Source: Candidatus Blautia intestinipullorum
GTDB taxonomy: Bacteria; Bacillota; Clostridia; Lachnospirales; Lachnospiraceae
Reading direction: 5' to 3'
Length of the DNA stretch: 6,994 bases
NCBI GenBank assembly: GCA_019120475.1
Contig: DWVA01000274.1
Coordinates: 1-6,994 of the forward strand
Part shown: one piece after another, positions 1 to 5,001 of the stretch
How the letters are laid out: the number at the start of each line of letters is the position of its first letter
Numbering within the stretch: the stretch's first letter is position 1
Notes under the pieces: generated by a model
The model's input: the letters and a program-made list of their open reading frames with translations, nothing else
Databases searched by the model: none
Told to the model about the DNA's origin: nothing
Translations under genes and position numbers: made by a program

Positions 1-80
1 TAAAAAAAGCCGATGATCCGGCTTACGATTCCTGTGCAGGTCAGGATAAAAGTTCCCCTGAAAAAGTTCTTTTTCGACAT
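1..80 (-). CDS. SpoVB/MurJ-like lipid flippase, N-terminal fragment (partial at left edge)
   Basis: The minus strand starts with ATG at 80-78 and stays open to the window edge for 26 complete codons. The peptide begins MSKKNFFRGTFILTC and continues TGIVSRIIGFF. This is the typical start of the SpoVB/MurJ branch of the MOP flippase superfamily: a short basic leader, then KGT-hydrophobic-G-hydrophobic-SR-hydrophobic-GF inside the first membrane helix. Family members move lipid-linked precursors across the membrane; SpoVB acts in spore cortex peptidoglycan synthesis. An AGGA ribosome binding site lies at 91-88 on the same strand, 7 nt before the ATG. The gene is divergent from the Rrf2 regulator and shares a roughly 120-nt intergenic region with it. 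Only the first helix is visible, so the choice between SpoVB, MurJ and a general polysaccharide flippase is open. The reading frame and start are seen directly; the family is inferred from a short stretch. Confidence 0.7.
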   Translation of the reverse strand, partial: MSKKNFFRGTFILTCTGIVSRIIGFF

Positions 81-87
81 TTTGACA

Positions 88-91
88 TCCT
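88..91 (-). promoter_or_regulatory. Ribosome binding site of the SpoVB/MurJ-like gene
   Basis: Read on the minus strand this is AGGA, followed by a 7-nt spacer (87-81) and the ATG at 80-78. It supports the start chosen for the truncated flippase gene. Confidence 0.55.
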
Positions 92-125
92 GTGGTTTTT
101 TTGTAAATATATGCATAAAATTACC

Positions 126-154
126 TTGACAGAACGGCGAGTATCTGTTAAAGT
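126..154 (+). promoter_or_regulatory. Sigma-A-type promoter of the isc-like operon
   Basis: A perfect -35 box TTGACA (126-131) is followed by a 17-nt spacer and a -10 box TAAAGT (149-154, four of six consensus bases). Transcription would start near 160-162, giving a leader of about 40 nt before the regulator's ATG at 203. The near-consensus -35 box and weaker -10 box suit a promoter under repressor control. No experimental support is available here. Confidence 0.6.
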
Positions 155-163
155 AATCACATC

Positions 164-188
164 AAATCCGACAAAAATACTCGGAATT
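164..188 (+). promoter_or_regulatory. Putative Rrf2/IscR-type operator (inverted repeat)
   Basis: The half-sites AAATCCGA (164-171) and TCGGAATT (181-188) are inverted repeats matching at 7 of 8 positions, with an A/T-rich 9-nt centre. The core CCGACAAAAATACTCGG (168-184) has the general form of IscR/Rrf2 boxes: two G/C-containing half-sites around an A/T-rich centre, about 25 bp in all. It lies just downstream of the predicted transcription start and ends 2 nt before the ribosome binding site of the adjoining Rrf2 gene, where a bound regulator could block transcription. Autoregulation is an inference from position and symmetry. Confidence 0.5.
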
Positions 189-202
189 AGAGGAGTGAGT
201 AG

Positions 203-667
203 ATGAAGCTATCAACGAGAGCGAGATATGGTCTTCGGGCTCTGATCGATCTGGGACTGTACAGTGAGACAGATGCAGTCTCTATTCAGAGTATTGCGGG
301 CAGACAGAATATTTCCGTCAGTTATCTGGAACAATTAATGGGAAAGCTGAAACGGGCGGGACTGGTGGAGAGTACCAGAGGCGCCTGCGGCGGATACCGG
401 CTTGGACGTCCGGCGGAGGAAATTTCTGTAGGAGATATCCTGCGTGTCCTGGAAGGAAGCCTGGAAGCGGCTCAATGTCCGGGAACTGCCGAGGAGCAGA
501 GCTGCGAGACCCAGGATATCTGCGTGGCAAAGTATGTATGGAAGAGGATCAACGACAGCATCAATCAGGCGGTAGATACCCTGATGCTGAGTCAACTGAT
601 AGAGGAAAGCCGGAAAAAACGGAAAGAAAGAAATAATTGCTGTGAAAGCAGGGAGGACGAAGAATAA
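203..667 (+). CDS. iscR: IscR-like Rrf2-family transcriptional regulator
   Basis: This 154-residue protein has the usual Rrf2 length and the hallmark start MKLSTRARYGLRALIDL. A winged helix-turn-helix spans about residues 1-80, with the recognition region ISVSYLEQLMGKLKRAGLV at 37-55 and the wing RGACGGYRLGR at 59-69. A cluster-binding loop follows with Cys92, Cys101 and Cys107 (C-x8-C-x5-C). E. coli IscR has C-x5-C-x5-C and a His three residues after the last Cys; here that position is Lys110, so the fourth ligand is unclear. Extra cysteines sit in the wing (Cys62) and in a CC pair in the charged C-terminal tail. The start is supported by AGGAG at 191-195, 7 nt upstream. The gene leads a cluster encoding a desulfurase and a scaffold, which favours an IscR role as sensor of iron-sulfur supply over other Rrf2 types such as CymR or NsrR. 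The family is clear; the cofactor and target set are inferred. Confidence 0.88.
   Translation: MKLSTRARYGLRALIDLGLYSETDAVSIQSIAGRQNISVSYLEQLMGKLKRAGLVESTRGACGGYRLGRPAEEISVGDILRVLEGSLEAAQCPGTAEEQSCETQDICVAKYVWKRINDSINQAVDTLMLSQLIEESRKKRKERNNCCESREDEE
652..656 (+). promoter_or_regulatory. Ribosome binding site that decides the desulfurase start
   Basis: GGAGG lies inside the last codons of the regulator gene, 12 nt before ATG 669. The spacing is somewhat long, but the site lies downstream of the alternative GTG at 642 and so cannot serve it. This supports the start at 669. Confidence 0.5.
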
Positions 668-668
668 A

Positions 669-1868
669 ATGAAAAAAATGATATATCTGGACAATGCTGC
701 AACAACAAAAACAGCTCCTGAGGTTGTTGAGGCAATGCTGCCTTACTTCTCAGAATTTTATGGAAATCCCTCCAGTATCTATGATCTGGCGGGTCAGAGC
801 AAAGAGGCGGTGACGAAAGCCAGAGAGCAGATCGCAGAAGTGCTTAATGCCAAAAAAGAAGAAATCTATTTTACCGGAAGCGGTACGGAGGCGGACAACT
901 GGGCTTTAAAGGCTGCTTTTGAGGCATATAAAAACAAAGGAAACCATATTATCACCACAAAAATCGAGCATCACGCGATTCTTCACACCTGTGAATATCT
1001 GGAAAAGGAGAGAGGGGCAAAGATCACTTATCTGGATGTGGATGAAAACGGCATTGTCCGTCTGGAGGATCTGGAAAAAGCTATCACGCCGGAAACCATT
1101 CTGATCTCTATCATGTTCGCCAATAACGAGATCGGTTCCGTACAGCCTATTAAGGAGATCGGCATGATCGCGAAAGAACACGGTATCCTGTTCCACACAG
1201 ACGCGGTGCAGGCGTTCTGCCAGCTTCCTATTGATGTGGACGAATGCAGTATTGATATGCTCAGTTCCAGCGCTCATAAGATCAACGGCCCGAAAGGTGT
1301 AGGATTCCTTTATATCCGGAAGGGAGTGAAGATCCGTTCCTTCGTCCACGGCGGAGCTCAGGAGCGGAAGCGCCGGGCAGGAACCGAAAACGTTCCGGGT
1401 ATTGTAGGCTACGGCGCTGCGGCGAAGCGCGCTGCGGAAACAATGGAGGAGCGCACCGCAAAAGAGAGAGAACTGAGAGACTATCTCATCAAACGGATCA
1501 CGGAAGAAATTCCCTATGTAAAATTAAACGGAGATCCGGTGAAGAGACTTCCGAACAATGTCAACGTCAGCTTCCGCTTTGTAGAAGGAGAATCGCTTCT
1601 TCTGATGCTGGACGGCTGCGGAATCTGCGCATCCAGCGGTTCGGCCTGCACGTCAGGATCCCTGGATCCGTCCCATGTGCTTCTTGCCATCGGACTTCCT
1701 CATGAGATCGCTCATGGCTCTCTGAGACTGACGCTCAGCGAGGAGACCACAAGAGAAGACCTGGATTATACAGTGGAGAATCTGAAGGAGATCGTGCAGA
1801 ATCTGAGAAATATGTCTCCTCTATATGAGGATTTCCTTAAACATAACGGAGCAGAGGGGAAAAACTGA
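669..1868 (+). CDS. nifS: Cysteine desulfurase, NifS/IscS type (group I)
   Basis: This PLP enzyme removes sulfur from L-cysteine as an enzyme-bound persulfide, giving alanine and passing sulfur to the scaffold encoded next. The 399-residue protein starts MKKMIYLDNAATT, the standard desulfurase start. Visible functional residues are the PLP-stacking His101 in IEHHAILHT, Asp178 and Gln181 in HTDAVQ, the Schiff-base lysine Lys204 in SSAHKINGPKG, and the catalytic Cys327 in SSGSACTSGS, whose extended loop marks group I enzymes. The ATG at 669 lies 1 nt after the regulator's stop codon, with GGAGG at 652-656, so translation is probably coupled. An in-frame GTG at 642 would add nine residues not expected in the family and is not preferred. 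The next gene encodes a scaffold, so a role in general iron-sulfur assembly is most likely; supply of sulfur for tRNA thiolation is also possible. Confidence 0.93.
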   Translation: MKKMIYLDNAATTKTAPEVVEAMLPYFSEFYGNPSSIYDLAGQSKEAVTKAREQIAEVLNAKKEEIYFTGSGTEADNWALKAAFEAYKNKGNHIITTKIEHHAILHTCEYLEKERGAKITYLDVDENGIVRLEDLEKAITPETILISIMFANNEIGSVQPIKEIGMIAKEHGILFHTDAVQAFCQLPIDVDECSIDMLSSSAHKINGPKGVGFLYIRKGVKIRSFVHGGAQERKRRAGTENVPGIVGYGAAAKRAAETMEERTAKERELRDYLIKRITEEIPYVKLNGDPVKRLPNNVNVSFRFVEGESLLLMLDGCGICASSGSACTSGSLDPSHVLLAIGLPHEIAHGSLRLTLSEETTREDLDYTVENLKEIVQNLRNMSPLYEDFLKHNGAEGKN

Positions 1869-1981
1869 CAGAATCTGTTTCGGCTTTTGAAGCGTTAAGC
1901 AAAGAAAAATCGTTTATAAGTACAGACAAGTACAGGATCACATATGTATAAATATTATAATTACGAATCAGGAGGAAACAC
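1869..1981 (+). promoter_or_regulatory. Desulfurase-scaffold spacer with possible internal promoter
   Basis: This 113-nt gap is unusually long for the cluster and is A/T-rich at its 3' end. A possible promoter is CAGACA (1923-1928), an 18-nt spacer and TATAAA (1947-1952); a second -10-like TATAAT is at 1956-1961. The octamer AAGTACAG occurs twice, at 1918-1925 and 1928-1935, exactly 10 bp apart, and overlaps the -35 candidate, so it could be a binding site. No terminator hairpin with a T tract is visible. The strong ribosome binding site AGGAGG (1970-1975) lies 6 nt before the scaffold's ATG. The sequence elements are seen directly; their activity is inferred. Confidence 0.35.
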
Positions 1982-2428
1982 ATGTACAGTGAAAAAGTAA
2001 TGGATCATTTTCAGCATCCGAGAAACGTAGGAGAAATTGAGAACGCCAGCGGCGTGGGAACAGTAGGCAATGCAAAATGCGGCGATATTATGAGAATCTT
2101 TCTCGATATTGACGATGAAACTCATATTATCAAAGACTGTAAATTTAAGACATTTGGCTGCGGAGCGGCTGTAGCTACCAGCAGCATGGCTACGGAGATG
2201 GTTATGGGAAAAACTATTGAAGAGGCCATGAAGGTGACGAATAAAGCGGTTATGGAGGCCCTCGACGGGCTTCCTCCGGTAAAGGTACACTGCTCTCTTC
2301 TGGCAGAGGAGGCGATCCACGCCGCTCTCTGGGATTACGCAGAAAAGCACCACATCGTGATCGAGGGCCTGTCAAAACCGAAATCAGATATTCATGAAGG
2401 AGAAGAGGATTCAGAAGAAGACTACTAA
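1982..2428 (+). CDS. nifU: Iron-sulfur cluster assembly scaffold, IscU/NifU N-terminal type
   Basis: This is a 148-residue cytosolic scaffold on which iron and desulfurase-derived sulfur form a cluster before transfer to client proteins. It starts MYSEKVMDHFQHPRNVGEI, typical for the family. The three conserved ligand cysteines are Cys33 (NAKCGD, with Asp35 next to it), Cys60 (FGCGAAVATSS) and Cys104 (VKVHCSLLAEEA), with Lys101 and His103 beside the last. The protein has only the N-terminal scaffold domain; the ferredoxin-like and Nfu domains of full-length NifU are absent, so it is IscU-like in architecture. The LPPVK motif at 97-101, the docking site for the HscA chaperone in proteobacteria, is intact. 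The last dozen residues form an acidic tail (EGEEDSEEDY), slightly longer than in E. coli IscU. The gene follows the desulfurase gene after a 113-nt gap. The SufU type is less likely, because the insertion typical of SufU between the second and third cysteines is not seen. Confidence 0.92.
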   Translation: MYSEKVMDHFQHPRNVGEIENASGVGTVGNAKCGDIMRIFLDIDDETHIIKDCKFKTFGCGAAVATSSMATEMVMGKTIEEAMKVTNKAVMEALDGLPPVKVHCSLLAEEAIHAALWDYAEKHHIVIEGLSKPKSDIHEGEEDSEEDY

Positions 2429-2465
2429 AAAGAAGAATCCGATATAGACTTCCTTTGGGAAAGAA

Positions 2466-4955
2466 ATGCGAGGTGAGAACTTGACAGGGTTAACAGACGA
2501 ACAGGTAAATCAGCGAATAGAAGAAGGCAGGGTAAATGTTGACGAGAATCCGAACACCAGAACTTATAAACAGATCATAAGGGAGAATACGCTGACATTT
2601 TTTAACTTTCTGAATCTGGTGCTTCTTATTCTTGTACTTATGGTCGGATCTTACAGAAACGCGTTTTTTGTGATGATCATCGTGATCAATACGCTTATCG
2701 GAATCGCCCAGGAGATCAGGGCAAAGAAGACCATTGACAAGCTGGCGATTCTTACTGCAAGAAAATCTGTGGTGATCCGTGAGGGAAAGAAATGGACGGT
2801 TCCCACAGAAGAACTGGTCCTGGACGATATTGTCTGTCTGAAAAGCGGCGATCAGGTTCCGGCGGATGCAAAAATCCTGGAAGGAAGCATAGAAGTAAAC
2901 GAATCCCTTCTTACCGGCGAATCGGACAATCTTCCAAAATCCGAAGGGGACGAGCTGTTCTCCGGAAGTTTTGTAACTTCCGGAGAAGCCTGCTGTCAGA
3001 TCATTCACGTAGGCAAGGACAATTACGCTTCCCAGATCACAAGCGAGGCTAAAGAATTTAAAAGACATAATTCGGAACTGAGAAATTCTCTGAATGCGAT
3101 CCTGAAGGTTATCAGTATTATTATTGTACCCCTGGGCGCTCTTTTGTTTTACAAGCAGTTCTATATGGTCGGAAACAGTTTCCGGGATTCTGTAGTAAGC
3201 ATGGTGGCAGGCGTGCTGGGAATGATTCCTGAAGGGCTGGTGCTTCTCACCAGCGTAGCGCTGACATTGGGCGCCCTGGTCCTTGCTAACCGGAAGACTC
3301 TGGTACAGGAACTGTACTGCATTGAAACCCTTGCGAGAGTGGACACTCTTTGTCTGGACAAGACGGGAACGATCACAGAGGGAACCATGTGCGTGGAGCG
3401 TGTGGAACCCTATCACCCGGGAAACAGGAAAAAGGCGAAAGACGAGGAAGATACAGACGACGAAGACGGCGGAGAAAACGCCGTGTCCGATAAAATGCAG
3501 GCGGAAAACACCCCTGGGGAAGATATAACCGGTATAGAAAAAATTGTCAGCAATCTCATGTATGTGCTCAAGGATCAGAACGCCACGGCGGACGCCCTCC
3601 GCAAACGTTTTCCGGCGAAAAAAGATATGGAGCTGGAGCATGTGATCCCTTTTTCTTCCGACAGAAAATACAGCGGCGCTGTATTTAAAGATGAGGGAAC
3701 CTATCTTATGGGAGCCGTTCAGTTTATTTTTCCGGATGGAAATGAAGAGCTGACGGAACACTGCAGACAGTATGCGGAAGATGGACTGCGTGTCCTTGTG
3801 CTGGCCCGCAGTTCTGAAACGGCAGAAGGAACGGAACTTCCGGAAGGGCTGGAGCCTGTAGCTCTCCTTCTTCTTACGGATGTGATCCGTGAAGAGGCTC
3901 CGGAGACTCTTAAATTTTTTGACAGCCAGGAAGTGGATCTGAAGGTAATCTCCGGAGACGATCCGGTAACCGTAGCTGCTATTGCAAGAAGAGCAGGACT
4001 GAAAAACGCGGACCGATATATTGACGCAACGACGCTTGAGACAGAAGAAGATATCCAGAAGGCTGTGGAAGAATACAGCGTCTTCGGCCGGGTAACGCCC
4101 CAGCAGAAAAAAGAAATGGTCCTGGCGTTGAAATCCCAGGGACACACCGTAGCCATGACAGGAGACGGTGTAAACGACGTTCTGGCGCTGAAAGAGGCGG
4201 ACTGCAGCATTGCCATGGCCCAGGGAAGCGACGCGGCAAAGAATATCGCAAACGTAGTGCTTCTGGATTCCAATTTCGCCTCCATGCCACATATTGTCAA
4301 TCAGGGACGCCGTGTAGTAAATAATATCCGAACGGCAGCATCCATGTTCCTGATCAAGACCATGTTTTCGGTTATGCTTTCTCTTCTGACGATCTTTTTT
4401 GGAGAGGCATACCCCTTTGAACCGATACAGATGTCTCTGATCAGTGCCTGTGCGGTGGGAATTCCAACCTTCCTTCTTGCTCAGGAGAATAATTATGAAA
4501 AAATCGACCATACATTCCTCAGGCATGTTTTCCTGAACGCCTTTCCTGCGGCGCTTACGATCACGTCCTGCGTGTTCGCGGTGATGCTTGTCTGCCAGAA
4601 TGTTTATCATTCCAATGATATGCTGAATACTGCCTGTGTTCTTGTAACAGGATGGAACTATATGGCCGCGCTGAAAACGGTATACGCGCCTTTGAACCGA
4701 TACAGGAAAGTGATTATATATGGAATGCAGTTTATCTTTTTTGCGGCGGCTGTAATCCTCCAGGATCTTCTGTTCCTTGGTTCTCTGGACTTCGGAATGA
4801 TCATTCTGGTGTTTATTCTGATGACTTTCGCGCCGGTTCTGATCGATGTGATCACAGGATGGATCAAGGAGCTGTACGCCAGGTCTCTGGACAAGGAAAC
4901 TCCTGGCCCCATCGCTTCTTTTCTGAGCAGACTGCAGAATGGCAGACCGCTGTAG
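2466..4955 (+). CDS. P-type cation-transporting ATPase, CtpE-like
   Basis: This ATP-driven cation pump has 829 residues. Visible elements in order are M1-M2 (about 43-82), the actuator-domain TGES motif at 150-153, M3 (about 207-230), M4 with PEGL at 255-258, the phosphorylated Asp298 in DKTGTIT, a nucleotide-binding domain (about 320-460), a TDVIR segment at 471-475 in place of DPPR, SGDD at 496-499, the hinge TGDGVND at 565-571, and six C-terminal helices from about 625. M4 (MIPEGLVLLTS) and M6 (YPFEPIQMSLISACAVGIPTF) resemble mycobacterial CtpE, reported as a calcium transporter; no heavy-metal-binding domain or CPC motif is present. Calcium is therefore the best guess, with another divalent cation possible. 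A very acidic stretch, DEEDTDDED at 326-334, lies after the phosphorylation site. A TTG at 2481, preceded by GAGGTG at 2470-2475, is an alternative start five codons downstream. The gene begins 37 nt after the scaffold gene with no terminator between, so co-transcription is plausible. Class is firm; ion and direction are inferred. Confidence 0.88.
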   Translation: MRGENLTGLTDEQVNQRIEEGRVNVDENPNTRTYKQIIRENTLTFFNFLNLVLLILVLMVGSYRNAFFVMIIVINTLIGIAQEIRAKKTIDKLAILTARKSVVIREGKKWTVPTEELVLDDIVCLKSGDQVPADAKILEGSIEVNESLLTGESDNLPKSEGDELFSGSFVTSGEACCQIIHVGKDNYASQITSEAKEFKRHNSELRNSLNAILKVISIIIVPLGALLFYKQFYMVGNSFRDSVVSMVAGVLGMIPEGLVLLTSVALTLGALVLANRKTLVQELYCIETLARVDTLCLDKTGTITEGTMCVERVEPYHPGNRKKAKDEEDTDDEDGGENAVSDKMQAENTPGEDITGIEKIVSNLMYVLKDQNATADALRKRFPAKKDMELEHVIPFSSDRKYSGAVFKDEGTYLMGAVQFIFPDGNEELTEHCRQYAEDGLRVLVLARSSETAEGTELPEGLEPVALLLLTDVIREEAPETLKFFDSQEVDLKVISGDDPVTVAAIARRAGLKNADRYIDATTLETEEDIQKAVEEYSVFGRVTPQQKKEMVLALKSQGHTVAMTGDGVNDVLALKEADCSIAMAQGSDAAKNIANVVLLDSNFASMPHIVNQGRRVVNNIRTAASMFLIKTMFSVMLSLLTIFFGEAYPFEPIQMSLISACAVGIPTFLLAQENNYEKIDHTFLRHVFLNAFPAALTITSCVFAVMLVCQNVYHSNDMLNTACVLVTGWNYMAALKTVYAPLNRYRKVIIYGMQFIFFAAAVILQDLLFLGSLDFGMIILVFILMTFAPVLIDVITGWIKELYARSLDKETPGPIASFLSRLQNGRPL
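2470..2483 (+). promoter_or_regulatory. Possible alternative ribosome binding site and TTG start of the ATPase
   Basis: GAGGTG (2470-2475) is followed after 5 nt by TTG (2481-2483), in frame with the ATPase. The ATG at 2466 has only a weaker GGGA (2457-2460) before it. The protein would then begin TGLTDEQVNQR after the initiator, which also fits the family. The sequence alone does not settle the start. Confidence 0.4.
2958..2987. repeat. Perfect 13-bp inverted repeat inside the ATPase gene
   Basis: TTCTCCGGAAGTT (2958-2970) and AACTTCCGGAGAA (2975-2987) are perfect reverse complements around a 4-nt loop TTGT. The stem is in frame within the ATPase coding region (roughly residues 165-174, FSGSFVTSGE) just after the TGES motif. 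No T tract follows, so it is not a classical terminator. Any role, for example in translation rate or mRNA stability, is unknown. Confidence 0.6.
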
Positions 4956-4961
4956 ATAATA

Positions 4962-4996
4962 AAAAATCCCCGGCCTATTGTGGGCCGGGGATTTTT
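4962..4996. terminator. Bidirectional intrinsic terminator between convergent genes
   Basis: A perfect 14-bp stem, AAAAATCCCCGGCC (4962-4975) with GGCCGGGGATTTTT (4983-4996), encloses a 7-nt loop. The G/C core CCCCGGCC is flanked by an A tract on the left and a T tract on the right, giving a U-rich end in both directions. It starts 6 nt after the ATPase stop codon and ends 5 nt before the stop codon of the convergent minus-strand gene, so it can end both transcripts. Confidence 0.92.
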
Positions 4997-5001
4997 CGCG
5001 T

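Noticed and set aside
2..24. Hairpin AAGCCG/CGGCTT followed on the minus strand by a T run, resembling a terminator or attenuator.
   Set aside because: It lies inside the coding sequence of the SpoVB/MurJ-like gene (codons for SRIIGFF), so the T run is explained by phenylalanine codons.
642..668. GTG at 642 as the desulfurase start.
   Set aside because: It would add nine atypical residues and overlap the regulator gene; the GGAGG at 652-656 lies downstream of it and fits ATG 669.
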